Assembly (NCBI GenBank): GCA_023415335.1
Contig: JAEZLD010000196.1
Coordinates: forward strand, 1 to 30,165
DNA: 30,165 nt
Source of the DNA: Bacillota bacterium
Lineage (GTDB): Bacteria; Bacillota; Clostridia; Clostridiales; Caloramatoraceae
Reading direction: 5' to 3'
Shown here: one piece after another, positions 8,026 to 16,056 of the stretch
How the letters are laid out: the number at the start of each line of letters is the position of its first letter
Numbering within the stretch: the first letter of the stretch is position 1
The notes under the pieces: model-generated
What the model was told of the DNA's origin: nothing
The model's database searches: none
What the model saw: the letters and a program-made list of their open reading frames with translations, nothing else
Position numbers and translations under genes: made by a program

Positions 8026-9186
8026 CTAATCATAGAACTCAACTACATCCTTTCCCATTTTCCGAAGACAGGCGCATATATCCCGCACCGCCTCAAGCTT
8101 TTTACCTGAATCAGCAGCAGTACCTGTATGGGCAGGATTAGTGGTCTTGCCCATGAAAAGCACCACCCTGGAGGCTTGCTTAAAAAGCAGTCTTGCCATA
8201 AGGACAGCTCCATCATCCCCATTCAGAGCCTTAGCCTCCCTGTTATATGGATCCAGATATGTATGGGCCAGCTTTTTAAGCTTCTGTATCGTTATAGCCC
8301 CCTCGGTCACCAGCTCTATCCCATGTATCCTGCTTATAGGGGGCACCTCCTGACCTATAACCTCCTCCACAAGCTCTAAATCCTTTTTCATATAGGCTGC
8401 TACCAGCTGGGCCGTGGTTCCTCCGCATACTATGTGTGAGTCTCCCTCATTAAGGAACTGTGCAATATACTTATCCTGGTTTTCCCTATCCACAGGAGGT
8501 CCTATCATAAGGGATATGGTTTTAGGAGCCCTAAGCTTTATTGCAGCAATGGTGGTATCATCTCCGGGTTTTTCACCGTAAAGAGCATAACAGGCCTCTG
8601 CCAGAAGGCTGGTGATATTGGCAGCATCCATGCCAGGCTCCACCACACCGTTCAAGTATTCTATAACCTGGGGCATCTGCCAGCCATAATTCATCGCCTC
8701 TCCTGGTCCTGCATAAATGACCCCATCGCTCATAATTGCAATAGCATCCTCCTCCTTAAGGGACAGCTTCGTAACATATACCGTCTTGCCACATATTTCA
8801 GCCTTTTCCCTAATAAGCTGTCCACAATGGGTTCCTTGAATATACACAGCCTGTGGATTGTCGTACTCGTACATTACTCCAGTGCCATCATTTTTTATAT
8901 TGAGCATTGTAAATGTGCAATAGTTTCTCCCTCTTTCCCTGCACACAGGGAGGGTCTCCAAAACAGTAGCCACACATTCCTCTATGGGCGCCCCCTGGTC
9001 CATCATAGTAGAGAGTATCTTAGAGGTCAGGGTGGACAATATATTAGCTTTAACTCCACTACCCATGCCATCTGCCAGCACCAGTGTGGTACTGTTACTA
9101 TTTCGGATTATCTGGACTCTGTCCCCGCATAGCTCCTCTCCGTGCTTGTTCATGGTTGAGTAGCTGCTATCTATAAAATACTCCAT
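8026..9186 (-). CDS. SpoIIE-type PP2C serine phosphatase, partner of the sensory hydrogenase
   Basis: A 386-residue protein with an N-terminal PPM/SpoIIE phosphatase domain: VLADGMGSG (about residues 35-43), AIMSDGVI (about 150-157) and GDDTTIAAI (about 208-216) hold the metal-binding aspartates. About 160 C-terminal residues form a second conserved region without a name I recognise. The ATG at 9186 is chosen because GGGAGG lies 8-9 bases upstream; a longer reading to 9249 lacks a good ribosome site and adds a low-complexity leader. It follows the HydS-like hydrogenase gene on the same strand. Phosphatases of this kind are recurrent partners of group C [FeFe]-hydrogenases. Inference: it turns the redox or hydrogen signal into dephosphorylation of a target such as an anti-sigma antagonist. 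No sigma-factor partner is in the window. Confidence 0.85.
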   Translation of the reverse strand: MEYFIDSSYSTMNKHGEELCGDRVQIIRNSNSTTLVLADGMGSGVKANILSTLTSKILSTMMDQGAPIEECVATVLETLPVCRERGRNYCTFTMLNIKNDGTGVMYEYDNPQAVYIQGTHCGQLIREKAEICGKTVYVTKLSLKEEDAIAIMSDGVIYAGPGEAMNYGWQMPQVIEYLNGVVEPGMDAANITSLLAEACYALYGEKPGDDTTIAAIKLRAPKTISLMIGPPVDRENQDKYIAQFLNEGDSHIVCGGTTAQLVAAYMKKDLELVEEVIGQEVPPISRIHGIELVTEGAITIQKLKKLAHTYLDPYNREAKALNGDDGAVLMARLLFKQASRVVLFMGKTTNPAHTGTAADSGKKLEAVRDICACLRKMGKDVVEFYD

Positions 9187-9454
9187 ATGGCGTTCCTCCC
9201 TTCTTCCACCGCCGACTACGGGCCTCCCCGTAGGGGCGAAAATATTCATTTAGAATGTTTTTCCGTACCCGTCTGAAGCTTTGCCATACCCCGGGAAGGC
9301 ACAGAGATTATTACCATTTCCCCAAATCACAATGACCTCAACGGGATAATATTAAATCGGAGAATAGCCTGCCTATTGTTAAACAGGCTTTTCTACCTTA
9401 CTTCTTCACCATTCACTATTACCTATTACCTCAAAAGGACTGCTTGCAGGCCTT

Positions 9455-11116
9455 TCACTCCTTCAGTGTTTCCTTCAGCTTAAGCAGTGCTACCTTGGCT
9501 TCCGCTGTTGTTTCCCCAAGGAGAGATGCGATTTCCTGGGCAATCCACATCTGTTTTTTAATAACCCCGTCTGTAACCTCAAAGGTCTTTTCCCTGACCT
9601 CCTTAAGACGCCTGTTATAGTCCTCCTCTTCGGTAATATCCTTGAATACTCCAAGCAGCAGCTTCTGACTGCTCATCACTACAATGGAAAGCTCTACATA
9701 TTTATGGGTACGACTTATGAACACCTTTTTATTATAAAGGTTCTTCTCATCATTCTTTGCCAGCACGAACTCAACTATGTCTCCATAGTCATAAAAGCTG
9801 CTGCCAATGGCCACATAGCCATTTGTCCCTAAAAGTCTCTTTGCATTTTCATTTATTCCCTGTATGTGAAAATCATAGTCCATCATTACTATGCCATTAG
9901 GGGTACAGCGCATTACCTCCTCGGACATGGATTCTGCACGGCTGCGCATATAGGGTATACACATATCAACATCCGCGTAGCCATTAGCAACTGCCCAGGC
10001 TTTCTCACGACAGGATGAATAGCCACAGGCACCACAATTAAGCTCATCTTCGGGCTTTGTCTTTCCTGTCCTGGCAAGTATCTCCTCTATCTGTCTCTCA
10101 GATGGCATAAAAGCTTTAACCCTTATCCTGTCGAAGCATTTTCTAAGGTCTTCGCTTCCTACCCCAGCCTCCAGTGATGATTGGGCATACCTTCTCACCT
10201 TAGCATCAGCCTCAACCGCAGAGCCTCTTTTTATTAGAGAGCATGGCCCATTTATACAGGCATACTCACAGCAGTTGAGCTCAATAAACATACCGCTCAT
10301 GCTGTCCAGGTTCTCTATTATATCTCTGCACTTGCTTATGCCCTCAGCAGCTACATAATCATAATCCGGTACAGGGCCACAGAAGGACCTTATAATCCCT
10401 CGGCTTATAGGATATATCCGGGCACTGGCTCCAGGGGCTGACTTCTCAATCTCCCCCTCTTTCTTAAAGAAAATATTATTTTCATTAAACATATCCTGCA
10501 GTTCCTCAAAGGTCAGCACTCCGTCTATTATGCCGCTTTCGTCCCCTTCTCTCTTTTTAGCAATACACGGCCCTATAAACACTATCTTCGCATCCGGGAA
10601 CCTGCTCCTAAGCAGCTTTACATGAGCAAGCATGGGAGAATCAACAGGCGCCAGATATTTAAGCATCTCAGGATAGTAGGTCTGTATAAACCTGTTAACC
10701 GCAGGACATGCTGAAGATATCAGGTTCCTATAGGTACCAGATTCTAAAAACCTTTTATATTCAGAAGTAACAGCAGCAGCCCCTACTGCAGTCTCCTCAC
10801 AATAGCTAAAGCCAAGCTGTAATAGTGCCTGAGACATCTGGTCAAAGGAATCAAGCTTAAAGGAGGATATGAAGGATGGAGCTATACTTGCAATAACTCT
10901 CTCTGAGGATGATAGCAGTTTTTCTATCTTGTTTGTTTCCGAATGGACTGACTTTGCATTCTGAGGGCATACGTTTATGCAATTCCCGCACAATATGCAG
11001 CGTTCAGCTATTATGCTAGCCTGGTGGTTTATAACCTGTATGGCATTTACAGGGCATTCCCTAAGGCATCTATAGCAGTCCTTGCAGCGGGCTGGTTTAA
11101 AATCTAGGTAATTCAT
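9455..11116 (-). CDS. HydS-like sensory [FeFe]-hydrogenase with PAS domain (group C)
   Basis: A 553-residue multidomain redox protein. A 2x[4Fe-4S] ferredoxin domain comes first (C11, C14, C17, C21; C40, C43, C46, C50). The H-cluster domain shows degenerate L1, L2 and L3 motifs: SSACPAV with C137, GPCIAKKRE with C184, K187 and E190, and ELNCCEYAC with C283 and C287. The four cluster-binding cysteines are kept, but the proton-transfer cysteine before C137 is alanine, as in HydS of the group C enzymes. A [4Fe-4S] domain (C361, C364, C369, C386), a PAS domain (about 400-500) and a short helical tail follow. It lies upstream of a SpoIIE-type phosphatase gene. The alanine and the PAS domain point to a slow, sensory enzyme rather than bulk hydrogen metabolism. 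The start has AGGAGG 8 bases upstream. Confidence 0.85.
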   Translation of the reverse strand: MNYLDFKPARCKDCYRCLRECPVNAIQVINHQASIIAERCILCGNCINVCPQNAKSVHSETNKIEKLLSSSERVIASIAPSFISSFKLDSFDQMSQALLQLGFSYCEETAVGAAAVTSEYKRFLESGTYRNLISSACPAVNRFIQTYYPEMLKYLAPVDSPMLAHVKLLRSRFPDAKIVFIGPCIAKKREGDESGIIDGVLTFEELQDMFNENNIFFKKEGEIEKSAPGASARIYPISRGIIRSFCGPVPDYDYVAAEGISKCRDIIENLDSMSGMFIELNCCEYACINGPCSLIKRGSAVEADAKVRRYAQSSLEAGVGSEDLRKCFDRIRVKAFMPSERQIEEILARTGKTKPEDELNCGACGYSSCREKAWAVANGYADVDMCIPYMRSRAESMSEEVMRCTPNGIVMMDYDFHIQGINENAKRLLGTNGYVAIGSSFYDYGDIVEFVLAKNDEKNLYNKKVFISRTHKYVELSIVVMSSQKLLLGVFKDITEEEDYNRRLKEVREKTFEVTDGVIKKQMWIAQEIASLLGETTAEAKVALLKLKETLKE

Positions 11117-11134
11117 GATTTTCCTCCTGTTAAA

Positions 11135-11216
11135 TATATCTTCATGTATCTGGCACGAGAAAACATCCTAAATGGATGTTTTCGCCATCACATATTATAT
11201 CTTCATTGAACTGGCA
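11135..11216. repeat. Palindrome flanked by imperfect 21-bp direct repeats upstream of the sensory hydrogenase gene
   Basis: Two copies of TATATCTTCAT-N5-TGGCA (11135-11155 and 11196-11216) flank a hairpin with perfect 10-bp arms (GAAAACATCC, 11159-11168; GGATGTTTTC, 11174-11183). The block lies in the leader or promoter region of the hydrogenase gene, which starts at 11116. It may be a regulatory region or a small duplicated promoter: each repeat, read on the minus strand, contains a TATAAT- or TATATT-like sequence. Confidence 0.5.
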
Positions 11217-11250
11217 TTGCAGCATCTATAATTTCTATTATACGACAAAA

Positions 11251-11274
11251 GGCGGCATAATAATATATGCCGCC
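11251..11274 (-). terminator. Intrinsic terminator of adh
   Basis: Perfect 9-bp arms GGCGGCATA and TATGCCGCC around a 6-base loop, followed on the minus strand by TTTTG. It sits 37 bp past the adh stop codon and separates adh from the hydrogenase operon. Confidence 0.85.
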
Positions 11275-11310
11275 TGTATAGAGAGATTATTGAGATTGTT
11301 AACTGTTTAA

Positions 11311-12486
11311 TTAGAAATCTACCTCTGTATCGTAATAGCAGCACTTAAGCAGCTTTTCCATCTCTGCAGGGGTAATAGCCCTTGGATTAGAGCCTGTGCA
11401 GGCATCTCCTACAGCCAGCTCTGCAACCCTTGGAAGCTTTTCCATGAATTCCTTTTCATCTATTATACCGCCCTCGTAGTCCTTTATGCAGGTTGGTATG
11501 TTAAGTGCCTTATTCATTTCCTTAAGGTGCTCTATAAGTGCATTAACTGTTGGTTCAAGTCCAAGGAATGCTGCTATTTCAATATATCTCTTTGCAGCTG
11601 TTTCATCCTTTGAGTTGTACTTGATTACCTTAGGAAGGTACATTGCATTGGCACAGCCATGCACAATATGGCCACCTGAGTAAGCTGCTCCTGTCTTATG
11701 CGCCATGGAGTGGACTATTCCAAGCAATGCATTAGAGAAGGCCATCCCTGCCAGACACTGAGCATTATGCATCTTACCACGCGCATCATTATCACCATTG
11801 TAGGAGGGTATAAGATACTTTGATATCATCTTTATGGCATGAAGTGCACATGCATCAGTGTAATCACAATTGCAGGTTGACACATATGCCTCTATGGCAT
11901 GTGTCATAGCATCCATTCCAGTATGAGCTGTTAGCTTCTGTGGCATGGTCTCTGCCAGGGATGGGTCAACTATTGCAACATCAGGAGTTATGTTGAAGTC
12001 TGCTAAAGGATATTTAACACCCTTATTATAATCAGTTATAACTGAAAATGCAGTAACCTCTGTTGCAGTTCCTGATGTGGATGGTATAGCACAAAATCTT
12101 GCCTTTTTCCTTAGCTTAGGGAAGTTAAATGGTATGCACAGCGATTCGAAGGTAACCTCCGGATACTCATAGAATGCCCACATTGCCTTCGCTGCGTCTA
12201 TAGGTGAGCCTCCACCTATAGCTACTATCCAGTCAGGCTCAAACTCGCGCATGGCCTTTGCACCCTTCATTACTGTTTCTACTGATGGATCTGGCTCAAC
12301 ACCTTCAAACAGCTGAACCTCCATACCAGCTTCCTTTAGGTTTGCTATAACTTTGTCAAGGAAGCCAAAGCGCTTCATGCTGCCTCCTCCAACTACTACT
12401 ATTGCCCTCTTTCCTTCAAGTGCCTTCAGTGCATCAAGAGAATTCTGCCCATGATATAAGTCTCTTGGTAAAGTAAATCTCTGCAT
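11311..12486 (-). CDS. Iron-containing alcohol dehydrogenase
   Basis: A 391-residue group III (iron-type) alcohol dehydrogenase, reducing aldehydes to alcohols with NAD(P)H and so recycling NAD+ during fermentation. The NAD-binding GGGS at about residues 33-36 and IVAIGGGSPIDAAKA at about 87-101 are present. Metal ligands are suggested by D and H in HTGMDAMTHAIEAY, H in GIVHSMAHK and H in the following HGCANAMYLP block. The full family length is intact and it ends at its own terminator. A Rex-type operator lies 40-57 bp upstream of the ATG and a 14-bp-phased repeat about 100-140 bp upstream. Rex control fits a NADH-consuming fermentative enzyme. Substrate range cannot be assigned from sequence. 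Confidence 0.9.
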   Translation of the reverse strand: MQRFTLPRDLYHGQNSLDALKALEGKRAIVVVGGGSMKRFGFLDKVIANLKEAGMEVQLFEGVEPDPSVETVMKGAKAMREFEPDWIVAIGGGSPIDAAKAMWAFYEYPEVTFESLCIPFNFPKLRKKARFCAIPSTSGTATEVTAFSVITDYNKGVKYPLADFNITPDVAIVDPSLAETMPQKLTAHTGMDAMTHAIEAYVSTCNCDYTDACALHAIKMISKYLIPSYNGDNDARGKMHNAQCLAGMAFSNALLGIVHSMAHKTGAAYSGGHIVHGCANAMYLPKVIKYNSKDETAAKRYIEIAAFLGLEPTVNALIEHLKEMNKALNIPTCIKDYEGGIIDEKEFMEKLPRVAELAVGDACTGSNPRAITPAEMEKLLKCCYYDTEVDF

Positions 12487-12525
12487 ACGCTTATCCTCCT
12501 ACTATATTATAAATTTTAAATACTT

Positions 12526-12543
12526 TTGTTATCTTTTTCACAA
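12526..12543 (-). promoter_or_regulatory. Rex-type operator upstream of adh
   Basis: On the minus strand, TTGTGAAAAAGATAACAA matches the clostridial Rex pattern TTGTTAN6TAACAA with one mismatch. It lies 40-57 bp before the adh start, just downstream of a TACAAT that could be the -10. An intact rex gene is in this window. Confidence 0.65.
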
Positions 12544-12588
12544 TTATTGTAGCACTGGCATAAATATAAAGGTAATATAATTTTGGAA

Positions 12589-12623
12589 TATCGATATATA
12601 TTTATCGATATAGTTTTATCGAA
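12589..12623. promoter_or_regulatory. Three TATCGA(TA) motifs at exact 14-bp spacing upstream of adh
   Basis: TATCGATA occurs at 12589-12596 and 12603-12610, and the related TATCGAA at 12617-12623; the starts are exactly 14 bp apart. The same TATCGATA-N6-TATCGATA unit is found in front of rex (28783-28804). The core is palindromic and the regular spacing suggests tandem protein binding. I do not recognise the regulator. Confidence 0.55.
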
Positions 12624-12643
12624 TTGTTCCGGACGTGGAAAAT

Positions 12644-12685
12644 ATTAAAACCATTGGTTACATTCCTTATACCAATGGTTTTAAT
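12644..12685 (-). terminator. Intrinsic terminator left from the original rex
   Basis: Perfect 15-bp arms ATTAAAACCATTGGT (12644-12658) and ACCAATGGTTTTAAT (12671-12685) with a 12-base loop. It lies just after the stop of the rex remnant. On the minus strand the right arm ends in TTTTAAT and runs on into ATTTTCC. No comparable terminator follows intact rex, nor is one seen between araD and the remnant, so this hairpin may now end the sugar operon transcript. Confidence 0.8.
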
Positions 12686-12701
12686 CAGCTTCTTCTTTTT
12701 T

Positions 12702-13033
12702 CTATATTGTACCTTGCTGCTTCAGATGCTGTGATAAAAGTGCCAACGACTCTGCCATGTTTTCATTCTATACTAGTATCCCCTCAGACACCTTTAGCCT
12801 AATGGGAGCAAAATTCCATATAGCCTTTATGCCACCTTCAATCATCAGGTTGCAGGCCTCCTGCGCACTCTCAGCAGGAATAGTTGTAATTCCAATATGT
12901 ATATTTAGTCTTTTACAAAGGTCTCCCAGCTTATTAGTAGAAAAACTCTCTTCCCATTAATCTCTCCTCTAACCCTTGCCTCGCCACATTCAAAGGCAGC
13001 TGCTATATTAATTCCATAGCTCTGAAAGCCCTT
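12702..13033 (-). pseudogene. rex: rex pseudogene, 3' fragment (NAD-binding and C-terminal part)
   Basis: A decayed copy of the last half of the Rex redox repressor, matching residues from about 107 to the end of the intact 220-residue Rex at 28107-28769. Reading on the minus strand, KGFQSYGINIAAAFECGEA is followed by a frameshift near 12941-12950 (one T missing from a T run). The frame resumes as KLGDLCKRLNIHIGI and continues to IWNFAPIRLKVSEGILV. There a TAG (12768-12770) replaces the CAG glutamine codon of intact rex, after which NENMAESLALLSQHLKQQ is still readable. The DNA-binding domain and the GxGxxG motif are absent. It lies directly upstream of the adh control region and keeps a terminator. 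It is in the same orientation as intact rex at the other side of the sugar island. Confidence 0.9.
12739..12830 (-). repeat. Direct repeat (left copy), 92 bp shared with intact rex
   Basis: This stretch of the rex remnant matches 28156-28247 in intact rex at 89 of 92 positions without a gap. The next 100 or so bases on the right match at only about 70% by my hand alignment, and the bases to the left are also diverged. The two copies bracket the sugar island. Confidence 0.8.
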
Positions 13034-13068
13034 GTTTTACGTAGAACTAATTAAAATAACATATAACC

Positions 13069-13770
13069 TTATTCATTCTTTAATGTCTGACCATAATAAG
13101 CATTTTTTCCGTGTTTACGTTTATAATGTTTATCTAGCAAGAACTGATCAACAGGCGGCGTATTTCTATTTATCATAAGTGTCCGATATGCTAGTTTAGC
13201 CGTTTCTTCAAGATATGCTGCATTCATCACAGCCTTTTGTGCATCGGTTGCCCAAGCAAAGATGCCATGACATGCAACTAATATTACAGGTATAGACATT
13301 ATGTCACTGTTTCCCAAGGTTCCCACAATTACCTTTCCTGTGCTTTCCTCATAACAACTTTCTATTTCATCCTTAGTCAATGGTCTTGTACAAGGAATAT
13401 CTCCATAAAAATAATCTGCATGTGTTGTGCCAAATGCCTGTATTGCCTGATGACACTGTGCAAATGCAGTCGCATATGGACTATGCGTATGCACCACTCC
13501 TCCTATTTCAGGATACCTCCTGTACATCACTATGTGTGTAGGTGTATCTGACGAAGGTCTAAGCTCCCCTTCAACCACTTTACCATCCATGTCTACAACA
13601 ACCATATCCTCTGGCTTTAGAATTGAATACGGGACCCCGCTAGGTTTTATAACCACCAAGCCACTTTGCCTGTCAATACCACTTACATTCCCCCAGGTAA
13701 AACTGATTAATCCGAGAGTTTCCAGCATAATGTTAGCATTACAAACTTCATTTTTAAGCATCTCCAGCAT
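13069..13770 (-). CDS. araD: L-ribulose-5-phosphate 4-epimerase (AraD/UlaF/SgbE type)
   Basis: Converts L-ribulose-5-P to D-xylulose-5-P, the entry point to the pentose phosphate pathway. It is a class II aldolase/epimerase-fold enzyme of 233 residues, the usual length. Zinc ligands are H94 and H96 in VVHTH and H168 in VACHG; the catalytic aspartate is D119 in GTTHADYFYG; the catalytic tyrosine lies in the terminal HGKNAYYGQ. The phosphate-binding TWGNVS and SSDTPTH blocks are present. These features match 4-epimerase rather than rhamnulose-1-P aldolase. It is the last gene of the long minus-strand sugar operon and would complete the L-lyxose route started by the isomerase, kinase and 3-epimerase. 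UlaF and SgbE paralogs cannot be told from AraD by sequence alone. Confidence 0.9.
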   Translation of the reverse strand: MLEMLKNEVCNANIMLETLGLISFTWGNVSGIDRQSGLVVIKPSGVPYSILKPEDMVVVDMDGKVVEGELRPSSDTPTHIVMYRRYPEIGGVVHTHSPYATAFAQCHQAIQAFGTTHADYFYGDIPCTRPLTKDEIESCYEESTGKVIVGTLGNSDIMSIPVILVACHGIFAWATDAQKAVMNAAYLEETAKLAYRTLMINRNTPPVDQFLLDKHYKRKHGKNAYYGQTLKNE

Positions 13771-13860
13771 TTTCTAGTCCTCCTTAATGTTCTATGAGTA
13801 CTCATTACATAAAATAAAAGCCTTTATTCATCAAAATAAGTTTTAGTGCAGCAATTCATC

Positions 13861-15027
13861 TCAGTTCTTTTCTTCATAGTATTTTCTTAAAAGAATCCAT
13901 AATACTGCGTCTATTAGAAAAAATACAGATGTTACATACAATCCTGTTTTCATGCTAAATGTATTCATCAAATAAGAAATAATAATCGGTGACAGAATCT
14001 GCCCAATTGTTTTAACCGTCATTAGAAAGCTTGTAGCAAAGCCTGTATTACGACGATTATTATTAGCTCCCTCGCTTAAGCACATTGGTATACATGAGCC
14101 GCTTGTTAATCCTACAATTGCAGATGCAATACATATCATCACAGGAATATTCGTTGCAATTGATGCTGCCCAGGCTACAGCTGATATAAGTGCCCCTAGG
14201 CATATAATCTCATAAGGCTTCAACGGTATTCTAGGAGAAAACAACCTGCTTATTGTAGCAAATACCCAGTATAGTGATAAGCAAAAGGTTGCTGTTTGTT
14301 TTTGCCCAAGGGCTAGAGTGACATATCTTATAACCCAAGTAATTACCCCGCTTTGAGCTGCAGCACCAAAGAATATGAATATAGCTATTGCAACACTGTA
14401 CTTGCTTTTGAAGAATAAAAGATCTATTCCATTACTTAATCCTTTCCTAGGACTTAAATTTGCAACTACATCTTTATTTAAGTAAGTTGAAATTGCAAAC
14501 TGTAAGATAAATATAAAACACATTATTGAGGCAATAAAATATATAGTTCTCCAAGAGTAATTTCTTAAAAGCTTGCTGAATATAATTGGGTTTACAATAC
14601 AAGCAAATCCGAAAATAGCATGTAGTATACCCATTTTTTTTAAAGTTGTCTTAGGATTTAGATCTGTCAGGAAAGAGCTTTGGCAGGTATCGACTCCTCC
14701 GTTTCCGAAGCCCATAATAAAACAAAGGCAGAGAAATAAATAATAGTTTTTCGCCATTCCTTGAATTAGTAGCATGACTGCAGTTAAAATGCCTAGAAAT
14801 ATAATGATATACTCCTTATTAAACTTCTTCTGCAAAAATATAATTAAAAACAGCGCGACTAATGAGCCAATACTCACCGTACTACTCATTAGTCCCTCTT
14901 TTATCCCTGTTATACCAAAGGTATTAATGACTTCGCTCAATAGTATCGGAAGAATGCCTGTTGCAATGGCCGTTGAAAATGCTGAAACCATCAATGATAT
15001 ACTGTATTTTTTAATTTTGTTCTCCAT
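13861..15027 (-). CDS. MFS transporter, probable sugar carrier
   Basis: A major facilitator superfamily protein of 388 residues with about twelve hydrophobic helices and two related halves. The A-like loop region contains FLQKKFNKEY, and the first half includes a conserved FGNGGVDTCQSSFL stretch. The ATG at 15027 has AAAAGG upstream; a GTG at 15042 would add five residues and cannot be excluded. It lies between the ABC permeases and araD in the sugar operon, so it probably moves the same sugar, a polyol or a product. Having both an ABC importer and an MFS carrier in one operon is redundant unless their affinity or direction differs. The substrate is not readable. Confidence 0.82.
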   Translation of the reverse strand: MENKIKKYSISLMVSAFSTAIATGILPILLSEVINTFGITGIKEGLMSSTVSIGSLVALFLIIFLQKKFNKEYIIIFLGILTAVMLLIQGMAKNYYLFLCLCFIMGFGNGGVDTCQSSFLTDLNPKTTLKKMGILHAIFGFACIVNPIIFSKLLRNYSWRTIYFIASIMCFIFILQFAISTYLNKDVVANLSPRKGLSNGIDLLFFKSKYSVAIAIFIFFGAAAQSGVITWVIRYVTLALGQKQTATFCLSLYWVFATISRLFSPRIPLKPYEIICLGALISAVAWAASIATNIPVMICIASAIVGLTSGSCIPMCLSEGANNNRRNTGFATSFLMTVKTIGQILSPIIISYLMNTFSMKTGLYVTSVFFLIDAVLWILLRKYYEEKN

Positions 15028-15063
15028 TCCTTGCCTTTTCACTTCTATCTTATTAAAATAGTT

Positions 15064-16056
15064 CTAAACCGTAATACTCTTTGATGTTGATATTTTCTTC
15101 TTTACTATTAAGTCTAAAAGAACTGTTGATATAATCAATATACCAATAATCCCGTCTCTCCATTCACTAGGAACTGCTAGAATATTCATGCAGTTAGTTA
15201 CAATTGTCATAACAAGTGCCCCTATAACTGTCCCTAGAACTCCTCCTTCTCCACCTGCAGCACTTGTCCCCCCCATATAGACAGTAGCAAGTACGGGAAG
15301 GAGATATGCATTCCCAATATCCGCTTGAACAGCATTCATTCTTGCAACAAAAACAATACCTGCTAAAGCTGAGAATATTCCACTGATGATAAAAGCCATT
15401 ACTATCACTTTTTTATTATTAATACCAGACATTTTAGCTGATTCACTATTTGAACCAACAGCATAACATTTCCTCCCAAAAGTAGTCTTTTTAAGCAAAA
15501 GCGTTCCTAAAATCACTAAAAAGAATGTTATAACGATAGGCATTTGAACAACATTGAATAATGCACTGTTACCAATAAACCTGAAAGCAGGATCAAAGTC
15601 GTAAAGTACATATCCCTTTAATATAACATATGCAAATCCAAAAACAGCCCACTGAAGGCCATATGTTGAAATGAACGATGGAAGTCCTATGTAAGCAATC
15701 ATATAACCATTTAACAAACCAAGTAGGCATCCCAAGAGAAGCCCAATCAAAATCGCCACGATAAAGTTAACATTATATGTCTTCATGAGTATAGCTGTAG
15801 CTACGGCACTAATTGTCATAACGGATCCCGAGGAAAGATCCGGGCCATTAGTAATAATAGCTATTGTCTGCCCAATACCGATAATAATAAAAATACTTGC
15901 ATTAGTTAAAACATTGCTTATGTTCCTTGGAGAAACAAAAGATGAATCAATTATATACCCGAATACAATAAGAACCACCAAAATAAGTATCCTGCTCAAT
16001 GCTGGAAGCATAGCTATAGTTATTTTAAGGTTTTTTATAGCCTCTTTAATTCTCAT
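15064..16056 (-). CDS. Sugar ABC transporter permease (RbsC family), second
   Basis: A 330-residue membrane component of a ribose-type (CUT2) sugar importer. It has eight to ten helices and RbsC-like blocks: IIGIGQTIAIITNGPDLSSG at about residues 58-77, GLLNGYMIAYIGLPSFIST at about 113-131, and the cytoplasmic coupling loop GRKCYAVGSNSESAKMSGIN. The start overlaps the first permease gene by 4 bp (ATGA). Two different RbsC-type permeases suggest a heterodimeric channel, whereas many CUT2 systems use one permease twice. It is paired with the RbsA-type ATPase and the lipoprotein upstream. Confidence 0.9.
   Translation of the reverse strand: MRIKEAIKNLKITIAMLPALSRILILVVLIVFGYIIDSSFVSPRNISNVLTNASIFIIIGIGQTIAIITNGPDLSSGSVMTISAVATAILMKTYNVNFIVAILIGLLLGCLLGLLNGYMIAYIGLPSFISTYGLQWAVFGFAYVILKGYVLYDFDPAFRFIGNSALFNVVQMPIVITFFLVILGTLLLKKTTFGRKCYAVGSNSESAKMSGINNKKVIVMAFIISGIFSALAGIVFVARMNAVQADIGNAYLLPVLATVYMGGTSAAGGEGGVLGTVIGALVMTIVTNCMNILAVPSEWRDGIIGILIISTVLLDLIVKKKISTSKSITV

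Noticed and set aside
9187..9249. Longer N-terminus of the SpoIIE-type phosphatase
   Set aside because: The extension is low-complexity, has no good ribosome site, and the ATG at 9186 has GGGAGG at proper spacing where the phosphatase homology begins.
9370..9396. Terminator-like hairpin AGCCTG...CAGGCTTTTCT and a TTGTTAA Rex half-site between the phosphatase and hydrogenase genes
   Set aside because: The hairpin has a T-tract only on the plus strand, where no gene ends nearby, and the stem is just 6 bp. The Rex half-site has no second half.
12757..12960. A 67-residue plus-strand reading frame in the rex remnant
   Set aside because: It is antisense to the rex homology, has no ribosome site and exists only because the minus strand is a former coding sequence.
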